64,000 bases of DNA from Trachythela sp. YZ-2020 (GCA_016169945.1 JADLSH010000367.1:4896001-4960000); one strand, 5' to 3'. Shown: positions 24,648-36,185, counted from the stretch's first letter. The notes: generated by a model not told the origin, from the letters alone. Numbers and translations: made by a program.

Positions 24648-25021
24648 CTATACACTCACACCAAGAATAAGGTCACAGTAAAAATAATAGTGCATGATAA
24701 ATAAAAAATAATAGTATATGAAATATCCAGCCAGATGCCAGATATTGTATATACAGGCCATAAAATGAACCACTCTAAGTATCTATATATGATGTAGTAC
24801 GCACACTACCTCACGAAATTCACGAATCGAATTTGGCAGTATTGGACAACCTTCCCAGGTAGTAGACAGGTTTCCTTGTTTCGGCAATTGCAATAACTTT
24901 ATGTGTTGCTCGGATTATCGTTACTGAGCATGCGGGCATGATGTTTGTGTTCAGGGTGAGGAATTTTCTTCCAACGTTGGTTTTTACATTTCGGTTGTAT
25001 AGAGGATTAAACCAAGTTCTT

Positions 25022-25079
25022 CAACTCTCTCCTAGACGGAATACATTATCTTAATGTATTCAGTCTAGGAGAGAGTTGT
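25022..25079. repeat. 58-bp hairpin upstream of dioxygenase exon
   Basis: CAACTCTCTCCTAGAC...AATACATTA and its complement form a stem of about 26 bp with a 4-nt loop and one or two mismatches. It lies 85 bp before the first recognised exon of the dioxygenase gene, so it is either intronic or in the 5' region of that gene. Confidence 0.8.
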
Positions 25080-25163
25080 AAAAAGGGTCGCATTTAAACA
25101 CTTGCGGTCTCAGTTTATTACCGTTAAAAAATTGATTTTAGTTTCACTATTTCCGATTTGTAG

Positions 25164-26650
25164 GAGTTGTATGAAGAATTGCATGCTTTAAAGGACGGTG
25201 CAGGAGATTTTACCTCGAGTGGGTGCCTTCCTGAATTACCCTTTCCTGGATTATTCATCAAGGATGTTGGAGATATCTCCTTACCTGTCCAGGAGTACCA
25301 AGCCAAAAAGATTATCGCTGTCGCAAAGAAAGCCCCTTTTGGCTTGGGGGAGAAAACAATTATTGATGAAAGTGTAAGAAAAAGTTGGGAATTGAATCCA
25401 ACTGAAATCATGATTAAGAATGAGCGGTTCGACCAAGCGGTACAGACGGTTGTGGAAACTGTAAAGGAGCAACTAGGTCTAGGTTGTAATGATAAATATG
25501 TCCAATCATATCTATACAAAGTTCTTTTGTATGAAAAAGGTGGCCATTTTAAGCCTCATCGTGATACTGAAAAAGAGAAAGGTATGTTTGCGACCATGCT
25601 ACTCCAACTTCCATCAGTATTTGAAGGAGGGAAGCTGATAGTGAGGCATCGGGGAAAAGTGAAAGAAGTTCAGCTTGACGGTAAGGAGTCTTTGTATTGC
25701 TGTAAATACGCGGCCCATTATAGCGACTGTGAGCACGAAGTCACTGAAATCACGAGTGGATACAGGCTGGCGCTTGTCTACTCCCTTTGCTGGAATGCAT
25801 TTGGTGCACCACCGGCTGCAGCAGCCAGTACCGAGGTCATTGAAAACATTGCCAGAATTATGCCCAGGATCTGCACAGAAGAAAGAAAGAAGTTCTACTG
25901 GTTCCTAGCCTACAAGTATTCAAGTGCTGGTCTATCGGGAAATGGAATAAGAGCACTGAAAGGGCACGATGCAGCTGTGGCCAACGCACTCCAGGCAGCT
26001 AATGGACTGTTGCCAGACGAACAGAAGTTCGACTTTCACATCGCAATGGTTACGCGTACACTGGAGCAATATGGAGATTGCTATCCATCCCGGCTTGATG
26101 ATTACGGTGGTTTTGAACCCAATGGGGACGAGAATGAGGATATAAGCGTGGAGGGTGAATGGTTTAAACTTGATGGTGCCAAGCAAGGGGTGAGGAGGGT
26201 TAACGTTGACTTTGAAGACGAAGTGGTGAATTATCGCTGCCCTGGCAACATGACGAGTGAAGATTACAAAGACGAGTTCTGGGGAGAAGCAGATGATGAA
26301 GATAACACTGGTCCAATGGGCAATGACGGGGCTACCCAGACCTACTGGTATCGAAATTACGCTATTTTCGCCTGGCCGAAAACCAACTCTGTTCATCTAA
26401 TGTGTGAGAATGGATACGAAGCTGCAGTAGATTGGCTCGCCCATGAATTTGCCCAGGTAAAAGACCTTCCTACCACCCATCCCTCTTACCAAAAAGCGAT
26501 GGCCAACTTAAAAGTTGTTCTAAATTTTGCAATTTCGAAGTCCATTTCACTTAATAAGAGTGTAGTTTGTTCAATGTTGACCATTCTGGCTGAATTACGC
26601 GCCGAAGCTTCAGAATTGGTCAATCTATTTCTCACGGATGTAATGGCAAA
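25164..26650 (+). CDS. Dioxygenase gene, catalytic exon
   Basis: The open frame continues to 26654, but a consensus donor GTAAGTAT begins at 26651, two bases into a codon. It is an 1,487-nt exon without internal stops. It holds the complete double-stranded beta-helix catalytic core and the acidic region around 26120-26330. The antisense open frames here are shadows. Confidence 0.85.
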
Positions 26651-29600
26651 GTAAGTATTTTTATTAATGTTGAAGTTTTCATGCATACTGTAATTATCCT
26701 CAGAAGGCCTACTCTGGGATGGCAATTCTCCTTAACTCGCCTCGAGATAATGCTAGTTAAGCAAAAATACAACTATTAAATGCGAGTTAAGACGATTTAA
26801 AGAAAAATACAACTAAGCCACGCGAGTTAAGGTGTCGTAAATTGCCTCCTCAAGTATCTACGACAAGTCACAAGTTATATATGTTCCAAGGAATTATTTT
26901 ATTTAAACATTTTAAATTACAAAAACCAATCTCGGTCGCTCTCAAACCATGTTCAGCCGCACGCCCTGTTTTCAAAACATGTGTTCATTTCACTGGAAGT
27001 GCACTATACCAACTAACTTCCGGCTTCTAGCGAATGTTAATTAACTGTATGTTTATGCCTAATGTTCGTAATTAGAACTATATTGTTTATCTCCAACACA
27101 CTCCCCCCATATAGCTCAAGTGTTGAGATATATGTTAACAATGGAGATTCCCGAACAACAACAATAAGAATAACGTCCCAATAGTTCGCAAAGAATGTTA
27201 ATCAAGTTCATCATCTTCAGCCTCGTCTTGAATCCGCAATCTCGCAACTTCCGCAGCATTACGTCTCGGTCGAAACTCAGGAGCTTGGACTCTCAACACC
27301 GGTTTTGGTTTCTCACGATCACACGACAGTTCTAATGGGTACAACTGCTGTACCGCTCTCTCAAGAATACCCTTTCCCGCTCGTAACTTTGCTCCTCTGA
27401 CAACTCCGTCTTTCCCGGTAAGAACTCGGATGATGACTCCCATTTGCCACTTCCCTCGATTTCTCACGTCACTCTTGATTATCACAACGTCACCATTCTT
27501 GGGTGTCAACAACTTCGTTCCGTGTTTTAGATTGTGTCTCTCGCGTAGTGCTCTTAGATATTCCTTTGTCCAACGCCGCCAAACTGCATCCTTGCACTTT
27601 TGCAAATATTTTGCTCGTTTCCTCAGATCAGTATCTTCAATGTTGTGGGGCTCTAGTTGTGGGATAGTATTTGGTTGTCCGAACAACATCGAGTTGGGTG
27701 TAAGGATGGGTTGTTGAACATCGTCTTCAACGTAATCAAGTGGTCTGTTGTTCACGGCTACGTTGACATCTTGTAGTTCTTTCCAAGATAGATTTCCACC
27801 GCCAATGACTTTATACATGGCTGACTTGACCAATCCCACGAGTCGCTCAAATTGGCCGCCCCACCATGGGGCGCGACTAAGGTTAAACCGCCATTCGATC
27901 TCTTGCCTAGCCAAGTAGCCATTTATCTTCTCATCCTTCATAACTTGTCTGAGCCAAGATGCTGCTCCCACAAAGGTTCGTAAGAATTCCTCCGTCTCTA
28001 AACTCGGTAGCAACTCCAAATAGATTCCGCGAGTCAGGCTGCACGGGTACAGGACTAAATAAGATTTCTTAAACGTCTTTCGAGTTGTACGATATTTGAT
28101 TGGACCCGCAAAGTCCACTCCAATGGCTTCAAACGCATTTTTTCCTTCGGTTCTTGTCGTTGGTAGAATACCAGGTGGGGGAACGGAATATGCTTTCGCT
28201 TGAACTCGCTTACACCCGAAGCAACTCTTCCGAATACGCTTAACCAATCTTCTTAATCTCGGGATCCAATAGATGCTTCTGACGTGGGTCATGGTTAAGG
28301 CCACTCCCCCGTGGAGCGTTTGTTGGTGGGAATCTTCAACAACTTTCTCAGTAAAGGTGTGGTTGTCAGGTAGGTATACAGGATAGAATATACTTGAATT
28401 CTTCCTCTACATTCTAGGATATGTTCATCGTTCTCTTGGAGGTTAAGTTCCAGGCTTTTGTCGGCAAATGTTGGATGGCTTTTCGCTTCGTTCTGTACTC
28501 GTTTAATCCACCATTTCTTGACGATCTTAACCTCGCTGGCGCACAGAGGACCCAAGTCTCGGTCTCGAGGTTTAGCCTTGCAATTCAGTATAAATCGATT
28601 GATCCATGCACAAACGCGCAGGACCTTCCAAAGTTGGTGTTTCTTCAATAGATCATCGAATACATCGGCGACTTGTTCCACTGCTGCGTTGACTACTTCT
28701 TTCGTCATCTTTGTTTCTGCTCTGCTTTCTGGTGAAGACTTGACCACGATCTCAGGAGGCCAGTTCTCTTGGTGGGCAAGCCATTCTGGGCCATTCCACC
28801 AAAGGTCGTGGTTTGTCACACTCTCACCTCTGCTGCCGAGATCTGCAGGGTTGTCTCCTGTTGGTACGTGATGCCAGATAATCTCGTTATGCTCTTGAAT
28901 CTTGCGTACTCTATTTGCGACAAATTGCTTGTAATCGCTACCATTTTGGTACTGTCTAACCACGCGTGCAGTTCATTTATTGGAAATCCTGTCAAAGCAT
29001 TCTTGACATTGTTGAGTAGATTCGTAGCCATGTGTGCTGAAGTCAGTTCGAGTCGTGGAATTGTGGTATTTCGTTTCGCTAGACGTGATTTCGCTGCTAC
29101 AAGACCTTGACTGCTCCCGGATCGTTGATTCACAATCGCGTAGACGGCAGCCGCAACTCCATTTCCACTTGCGTCTCCAAAGCTGTGTAAATCTATGCTT
29201 TCGATTGTTTCTTGATGTCGCACAATGGATCGAGGAAATTCTACGTCCTCTGGGAGACCATCAAACCACTTCCACCGACTGTTTGGCTGACTTGGAACAA
29301 CTGCATCCCATGCTGGCTTCAGATCACAAACATCTCTGTAGACAAGCTTTCCAGTAAGAGTTGTCGGAGAGACAACGCCAAGCGGGTCGTAGATTTTTGC
29401 CAGGCTCGTAAGGATACTTCGCTTTGTCATGCTCTGCACCATGCTCATGGGGATAAACTACCTTCAAAGTGTCTTTCGCTTTGTCCCAAGCAAGACCAAG
29501 TATCTTGCTCTCATTCGCTTTGACTCCAAGTTGTTGTTTGGCATAGGTACTTTCATCCGACTTTGCTGTTACTTCCTTGGGTTGTAGCTCAACTTCATTG

Positions 29601-32600
29601 GAATTCCACTTGTGGAGGGTGAATTTCGCATCTTCAAAAATTTCAATAGCACCGTCCCTTAATTCTTTCGCTTTCTCGATGGTGGTGGAACCTGAAATAA
29701 GGTCGTCAACATAAAGGCTTTTCTTGATCTCAGCGACAGTATCGGGTTTTCTGTCTTCCCATGATTGTAGATGGTACTCGATTACTCCTCCCAGCAGAAA
29801 GGGTGAAGGTGCTAAACCGAACAAGGCTCGTGTAAATCTGAGGGTTTGTATCTCAGCTTGATCATTGGGCTTCCGATGAAACCGCAATGCATCACGGTCT
29901 TCTTCCTTGATTCTGACTTGCAGAAATGCCTTCTGCATATCACCGCTGACCGCAACTGGATGGAATCTGCCCCGAACTAAAACACTCCATAGCTTGTTTT
30001 GCAATGACGGGCCAGTATGAAGACAGTCATTGAGTGAGGGTGCCTCCGCTTTTTCCTTGGCTGAGGCATCATATACGATCCTTAACTTAGTACTGTCAGC
30101 GTTCTCTCGAATAACAGGTTTATGTGGGATATAAAACTCGCGTCCGTTCAGTTGTTCTGGAGCACTTTCGACAATGTTCTCTTGAATCTGTTCTTGAATA
30201 ATCTCACCATATTTCTCGGTTGTAGAAGTACGATTCAGTTTCCGCATTAATGACTCTAACCGTCGAACACTGCCCTGCTTGTTGCTTGGTAAAGGTGGGT
30301 GGTTGCCCTTCCAGGGAAGCCCACTTTCATACCATCCAGCGGGATCACGTCTGAGCTGTTCTTTGAATTCTGTGTAAACAAAGTCCTGATCATTCTCTGG
30401 AAGATCTTCTAAACCGAGCACATCCAAACGGCACAGGTTTTCATAATCAGCAACGGAGGTCTGGGTTAGCAACATCTTGTTTGAATCACTCTCAACTCCA
30501 GGTGACATCATAGTCCAGCCAAATGATGTTTTCTCAGCAACTGGGTCGCCAGGCGAACCGACTCTCTGAGAACATTTTGTTTTGATCCGGGCATAATCAC
30601 AGGTGCCCAACACAACATGTATTGGAAGTTGATCCTTCTTGTCATCATCGATCATCTTTACTCCGGTAAGGTGGGGATAATTCTTGATTAAATTATCGTA
30701 ATGAGGATTTGGAAGTTCCAACAAACAAGGTTTTTCCACTTTAGTTAGCTTGGTTTCCATGCTAAAGTTATTTTCGGTATCACTAATTTTCACATTAAAG
30801 ATATCCACCCGACGAGTGGCTGATCCCATAAGCATCTCAACTTTTGTTACTTTCGACACACTTGGTTTCTTGTTTAACTGTTCGACCAACTTCGCAGATG
30901 CATACGAGCTTCCGGCACCTGTGTCGAGCAGGGCTCTACACCTTATACCATCAACTTCGATAAGAACTACTGGATAAATTACTTGGTAATCACTGGGATG
31001 GTGTGCTGTAGTTAAAATGTTTTTGGTTTGGTTTTGTTGGTCGCATATTGAGGTGTGATGACGTCGGTTACAGTTCTGGCAGGTCTGCTTACTCCTACAC
31101 TCCGATGCTCTATGACTACCACCCGTGCAGTTAAAACAAAGTTTCTTGTCCGATAAAAGCTTTCGCCGAGCTTGACAAGTGGTCACAGAGTCACAAGCAA
31201 CAAACTTGTGGCTTTTCAAGTCACAATATACACATGCTCGAGATTTCTGTTCGATTTGACGGGTTTGAAATGCCTTTGATGAATCTTTCTTATCGCTGTT
31301 TGTCTTTGGTTCAATAGGGTTTCTTTCGGTCCAAGAAAACAGTGCTGTAACTAATTCTGTGAATGTCCAGTCTTTCCATTTGAGATCAGTTCTGACTAAG
31401 TCCCCACGTATTCCAGGTAATTTGTTCAAAGTAAGTCGCACATATCCATTAACTTCTTGAAGCTTTTCCAAAGTTTCCAGCGACTGAACACAATATACTA
31501 ATTTCTCGTAGAAGGGATGTATTTTCTCCGGTCGGGTACTTGTTACCGTTGGCAAATTCACGATTTCTTCCACATAGGAATTCACAATTTCACTAGTGTT
31601 TCCATATTTGTTTTCTAAGATTTTCTTTGCATGTTTATATCCTTCGTTTGTAAAGGGCAGACCGTCTATACATGTCCGTATCTTGGGTTCTACTAACTCT
31701 TTTAAATACGAAAAGACGTCAAACGTTTGATATGAAAAAAATATCATCGCACGTTTGACGTCATATGATATACACGAACAAAAGCAATATTTCGTCGCCT
31801 TCGGCCGTTCGTTGAAAAAGGAAAATTTCATGATTTTCTAACACTTCCAATCATGTTTGATATTTTCTCGTTAGGTAAAGTTCTCATTTTCCTTAATATT
31901 TATCCATTATATATATGCAGTATTAAGTTCTGTTGAGTGAAAACCAAACACCATTTTTCTTTCTTTGTAAATCAAGCACAAATAACCGCTATTGCCTTGG
32001 AGATGATGCTGTCATTCCATCACTTGTTCATGTTGCTGTCGCTGTTGGCTGGCAGTCCATCTGTGACGCAACCCTGAAAATGTTCCAGCTAAGTCCAGGT
32101 TCTCAATATGGTAGATGGGCAGTATTTTTGAAAAGGCTCCTGGAAAACAAAGTAGTTGTTGAAAGTGGGTGCTTCAGGTCACTTCTTCTTTCCCTGGTTA
32201 ATGCAGTGGAATCCAATGCTCTTAGCAAGACACTCGACTCCGCAAATGCCATTACTTGCGTTGCCAAAACAGCTTCACTGTTGTTCTCTTTTAATGATAC
32301 AGAGCTACTTAACAAGTTCACTTATGCTGTTCATGTTTATTCCACTCAGTCTCCCAACAGTTCACTTTTGAAAAAACTGATAGCAGCTTTGGAAAACGAA
32401 TGTTTAGGCGATAATCCATTCTGGATGAAACTTCTCCAATCGAGAATTCATCAATTAGAGAAAGTTGAGAAGACGGGGATACAACCATTTACTTGGAACC
32501 AAAATAATGCTGTTATTCCTGGCCATCCTCAAGTGCAAGCCTTCTTAAGGGGGCCAAAACAAAGTATGACATACCGAGCATTTCATAGCATTAGGGATGC

Positions 32601-32850
32601 TAGAAACTGGGCCAACACACATGGTTGTGAGTCATCTCGTACATACAGTGTTATGGTTACTACTGGTGGAACCGGTCAAAAGTCGTATGCATTCATTGTA
32701 AAAACAAAAGCCTTGTATGACAAAAAGGTGAATAGAATCCAACGCCAACTGAAGCGACGAGCGATGGTAAATGGCCTTACCAAGAACGGGGATTTAACCA
32801 CCGATGAATTGGAACCACCTCCAAAGAAGCGAGCTGTGGCCACCGATTAA
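25164..32850 (+). CDS. 2-oxoglutarate/Fe(II)-dependent dioxygenase family protein, spliced, 5' exon not found
   Basis: Two exons are recognised, 25164-26650 and 31977-32850. They join in phase (two bases plus one) to give 786 codons plus TAA. The N-terminal half is a prolyl-4-hydroxylase-like oxygenase fold. The H-x-D iron ligands are encoded at 25557-25565 (PHRD), the distal iron His at 25734-25736 (EHEV), and the 2-oxoglutarate-binding Arg at 25764-25766 (GYRLALVYS). The C-terminal half, with the AFLRGPKQSMTY block and a basic KKRAVATD end, is characteristic of a family of uncharacterised oxygenases found in fungi and invertebrates (from memory). The first exon begins right after an AG (TTTGTAG), has no early in-frame ATG and follows an in-frame TAG, so a start exon must lie upstream. 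One phase-compatible candidate is the ATG near 24947 with donor GTGAGG, which I cannot confirm. Substrate unknown. Confidence 0.82.
26651..27197. other. Intron sequence before BEL/Pao relic
   Basis: AT-rich, with GCGAGTTAAG-type words repeated at 26735-26830. It could include part of a long terminal repeat of the neighbouring retroelement. I could not pair it with a second copy on the other side, so no LTR is claimed. Confidence 0.4.
27198..28390 (-). pseudogene. BEL/Pao integrase and C-terminal segment, internal deletion
   Basis: After another frame change near 28390 the H2C2 finger (HGG…H…CFGC) and integrase core follow. The first catalytic Asp (GVDFAGP) and the Glu region (WWGGQFERLV) are present. 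The stretch that should carry the second Asp, in an SDN motif, is deleted at about 27978, where EEFLR is joined directly to TFVGA. The integrase cannot be functional. The tail down to 27198 is the usual basic C-terminal domain. Confidence 0.82.
28390..29448 (-). pseudogene. BEL/Pao RT C-terminus and RNase H segment, frameshifted
   Basis: The polyprotein continues in a second frame (29448 to about 28965) from AKIYDPLGVVSP to the RNase H-like SFGDASGNGVAAAVY block. It then continues in a third frame (about 28963-28390) from DYKQFVANRV with HHVPTGDNPADLGSRG. At the second break several codons seem to be missing as well as the frame being shifted. Confidence 0.8.
29440..31780 (-). pseudogene. BEL/Pao gag-protease-RT segment
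   Basis: One open frame of nearly 780 codons covers gag, zinc knuckles, protease and RT without a stop, so the insertion is not very old. The N-terminal residues before about 31735 do not look like BEL/Pao gag and probably come from flanking DNA. The frame is lost near 29440, where the polyprotein continues in another frame. Confidence 0.82.
31977..32850 (+). CDS. Dioxygenase gene, C-terminal exon
   Basis: The acceptor AG at 31975-31976 supplies the single base needed to complete the codon left by the donor at 26650, and the frame then stays open to TAA at 32850. The exon encodes a helical C-terminal region and a conserved block (HPQVQAFLRGP … RAFHSIRDARNWA … YAFIVKTKALYDKK). An AATAAA lies at 33263-33268, 413 bases past the stop, and could be its polyadenylation signal. 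Confidence 0.8.
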
Positions 32851-33291
32851 AAACACAATGATGTTTCCTTAATTCCAAAGGCACTTACATTTATCTGCTG
32901 ACTGGTTTGCATGTCCGTCTCATACCGACAACTGTTTTACATGGGCTGCTCAATTTGGCTGTTGCAAACACAAGTTTAAAATGTTTGTGAGAGAACCAAT
33001 TTTAATTTAAACTTTCTTAACATTTTGTTGATTTGGGACAATCTTTGACTTCAGTTTTGTTCTTTAATGGCTAACATTTCCTGGATATATAAGACTATGC
33101 CGTATATTCCTAGAGTTGTGCCAATATTTAGTCACGTTCAAAATATGACTGTTGTAAATGACAAAGTGTATGACTGACCAGCATTGTATGTATTTCGTAT
33201 GACCGACCAACATTATCCACAAGTTCATTAGTACTTCATACTATTAAGTGTCACCCTCTTTAAATAAAGTTTCTATCTATCTATCTATATA
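32851..33291 (+). other. 3' flank of dioxygenase gene
   Basis: Probable 3' UTR. It contains one and a half isolated 29-bp satellite units at about 33170-33208, then an 83-bp interruption with AATAAA (33263-33268) and a (TATC)n tract (33273-33289), directly before the main array. The interruption could be the true polyadenylation region, or a 5'-truncated retroposon tail that landed inside the array. Confidence 0.5.
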
Positions 33292-34486
33292 TTGTATGTA
33301 TTTCGTATGACTCACCAACATTGTATGTATTTCGTATGACAGACCAACATTGTATGTATTTCGTATGACAGACCAGCATTGTATGTATTTCGTATGACAG
33401 ACGAACATTGTATATATTTCGTATGACAGACCAACATTGTATGTATTTTGTATGACAGACCAACATTGTATGTATTTTGTATGACAGACCAACATTGTAT
33501 GTATTTCGTATGACCGACCAACATTGTATGTATTTTGCATGACCAACCAACACTGTATGTATTTCGTATGACCGACCAACATTGTATGTATTTCGTATGA
33601 CAGACCAACATTGTATGTATTTCGTATGACAGACCAACATTGTATGTATTTCGTATGACCGACCAACATTGTATGTATTTCGTATGACCGACCAACACTG
33701 TATGTATTTCGTATGACAGACCAACATTGTATGTATTTCATATGACCGACCAACATTGTATGTATTTCGTATGACAGACCAACATTGTATGTATTTCGTA
33801 TGACCGACCAACACTGTATGTATTTCGTATGACCGACCAACATTGTATGTATTTCGTATGACCGACCAACATTGTATGTATTTCGTATGACAGACCAACA
33901 TTGTATGTATTTCGTATGACCGACCAACATTGTATGTATTTCGTATGACAGACCAACATTGTATGTATTTCGTATGACCGACCAACATTGTATGTATTTC
34001 GTATGAACGACCAACATTGTATGTATTTCGTATGAACGACCAACATTGTATGTATTTCGTATGACAGACCAACATTGTATGTATTTCGTATGACCGACCA
34101 ACATTGTATGTATTTCGTATGACAGACCAACATTGTATGTATTTCGTATGACAGACCAACATTGTATGTATTTCGTATGACAGACCAACATTGTATGTAT
34201 TTCGTATGACAGACCAACATTGTATGTATTTCGTATGACCGACCAACATTGTATGTATTTCGTATGACCGACCAACACTGTATGTATTTCGTATGACCGA
34301 CCAACACTGTATGTATTTCGTATGACTGACCAACATTGTATGTATTTCGTATGACAGACCAACATTGTATGTATTTCGTATGACTGACCAACATTGTATG
34401 TATTTCGTATGGCAGACCAACATTGTATGTATTTCGTATGACCGACCAACATTGTATGTATTTCGTATGACCGACCAACACTGTAT
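33292..34486 (+). repeat. 29-bp satellite array, part 1, about 41 copies
   Basis: The unit is TGTATGTATTTCGTATGAC followed by NGACCAACAT, 29 bp. The N position is mostly C, A or T and marks subtypes; occasional variants read GGCAGACC or GAACGACC. Units are otherwise nearly identical, so the array is young or homogenised. Because 29 is not a multiple of three, long antisense frames appear in all three phases; they are not genes. Confidence 0.97.
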
Positions 34487-35140
34487 TTATTATTTACAAA
34501 TTATTTTATTTACAAATATTTTACAACGGTAGCCCTTCAGAACACCTATGATCTGTTTTTCAAGAGGCCGTTTGAAACTGCTATTACATAATATTATTAG
34601 AAAACAAGAATGAAACCTAGTCAAATGCACACATAAGTATAAAATTATCACACTATTAAAAATATTTAAAAAGGAAAATTATTACATGCAGATAGAACAT
34701 ATGTAGCTAGATCTATTTAATGTTACTGTTTTCTCTGAGAGACGTCTTGAATTGACCTGTCGACATTTCATTTGTCTTAACCTTATTTGGCAAGTCATTC
34801 CAGCATTTTGCTCCTGTGTAACTAAAGCTTTTTTTCAGGAAATTTGTTCTAGGTTTATTTAGCTGAAAATTAAGCCCGTTACTTCTAAGTTGATACTTTT
34901 CATTATTAGATAAACTGAACATATTAGCCATATTTTCCGGCACTTCCTTATTTTTAACATTAAACATAAGTGTAGCTTTCTGAATATCTCTCCTTTCCTT
35001 AAGTGTTTGCCAACCAAGTTCTCTCAACAGGTCTCTTGATCGGATCTCGTATGATTTACCCGTAATTATTCTTGCCGCTCTGTTTTGCATTTTCTGCATA
35101 TTATCAAGCAAATAGCTACTACAATTATCCCAGACCATGA
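34487..35140 (-). mobile_element. 5'-truncated LINE fragment between satellite blocks
   Basis: The - strand from about 35140 to 34713 encodes the C-terminal end of a non-LTR reverse transcriptase. It has the usual order QNRAARIITG, R..LLRELGW, ERRDIQKA, SFSYTGAKCWNDLP and a final FKTSL block before TAA, typical of CR1/Jockey-like LINEs (family from memory). A 3' UTR of about 225 bp with TATTTATTATTTAC-like tail words reaches the satellite at 34487. The 5' truncation coincides with the array edge. Confidence 0.85.
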
Positions 35141-35657
35141 TGTATTTCGTATGACTGACCAACATTGTATGTATTTCGTATGACAGACCAACATTGTATG
35201 TATTTCGTATGACTGACCAACATTGTATGTATTTCGTATGGCAGACCAACATTGTATGTATTTCGTATGACCGACCAACATTGTATGTATTTCGTATTAC
35301 CGACATTGTATGTATTTCGTATGACCGACCAACATTGTATGTATTTCGTATGACAGACCAACATTGTATGTATTTCGTATGACCGAACAACATTGTATGT
35401 ATTTCGTATGACTGACCAACATTGTATGTATTTCGTATGACAGACCAACATTGTATGTATTTCGTATGACCAACCAACATTGTATGTATTTCGTATGACT
35501 GACCAACATTGTATGTATTTCGTATGACTGACCAACATTGTATGTATTTCGTATGACCGAACAACATTGTATGTATTTCGTATGACCGACCAACATTGTA
35601 TGTATTTCGTATGACTGACCAACATTGTATGTATTTCGTATGACCGACCAACATTGT
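35141..35657 (+). repeat. 29-bp satellite array, part 2, about 18 copies
   Basis: Same unit and orientation as 33292-34486. The first five units repeat the subtype order found in the last part of array 1. A shortened unit, CGTATTACCGACATTG, lies at about 35294 and occurs again in array 3. Confidence 0.96.
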
Positions 35658-36185
35658 TAAAGGAATACCGTATTGATTTCCGTGCATGATTCTCTGTTTC
35701 TTACACGCGGGTTGTTGCGAGACTTTCGAAAAGCGTAAAAAAAAACGAGCCGATAGGCGAGTTTTTTTAGCTTTACGAAAGTCGAGCAACATCCCAAGTG
35801 TAAGAAACAGAGAATCATGCACGGAAATCAATGCGGTATTTGTTTTATAAAATAACCACACAGAAATATAAAAAAAGGTTTATTAATATATTTGATGTAC
35901 ATTGCAATTCTCCCAAAAAACGTCAACAACAGCGTATACTGTTTTATGCTTTGTGCTTTCTGCTTGTACGCTATCCACCAACTCGTCAACTTGTTTATCC
36001 GACTTTAAGACGAACCTCTGTTTACTTTTTTCGCCATTATTTTCTTTGTCAAAGTCAAAAGTTGAACTATTATCGCCCGACATTTTTAAAATTTCAGGCG
36101 CGGGAAAATTTCCCGTGCATGATTCTCTCATCCTGCATGGGTATTGACCAATCAGCGCGCTCTATTTACTTCAGTTATTTTATAA
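35658..36185. mobile_element. Insertion in satellite: foldback plus small coding relic
   Basis: 35664-35840 is a foldback with arms of about 75 bp (AATACCGTATTGATTTCCG … and complement). The rest contains a - strand open frame, 36131-35883 (82 codons). Its SDKQVDELVDSVQAESTKHKT segment resembles the N-terminal part of Crypton/ZMYM-like tyrosine-recombinase-related proteins, which is a weak recognition. The phrase GTGCATGATTCTCT recurs near 36113. Probably a non-autonomous element derived from a larger transposon. Confidence 0.5.

Larger units (their letters stand above)
27198..31780 (-). mobile_element. BEL/Pao LTR-retrotransposon relic, antisense in dioxygenase intron
   Basis: Reading on the - strand from about 31750 the order is: DUF1759-type gag; zinc knuckles (about 31250-31030); aspartic protease with DTGAGSSY (about 30928-30902); reverse transcriptase with the YVDD box (29713-29702); Pao-type RNase H region; H2C2 zinc finger; integrase; and a DUF5641-like C-terminus ending at 27198. 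This order is diagnostic of BEL/Pao. No paired LTRs could be found and the gag start is missing, so the copy is truncated as well as frameshifted. It lies wholly within intron 26651-31976. Confidence 0.9.

Noticed and set aside
25932..26396. - strand 154-codon frame in the dioxygenase exon
   Set aside because: It is a shadow of the catalytic exon, whose frame has recognisable domains.
27430..29523. + strand open frames over the BEL/Pao relic
   Set aside because: They are antisense shadows of the - strand polyprotein and lack any family resemblance.
33277..34481. Long antisense open frames (up to 391 codons) over the satellite
   Set aside because: All three - strand phases are open because a stop-free 29-bp unit is repeated. 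The protein repeat is just the translation of the satellite, with no start context or splice support.
34713..35861. 382-codon antisense frame covering satellite and LINE end
   Set aside because: The N-terminal two thirds is satellite translation; only the part from about 35140 down is real LINE coding sequence.
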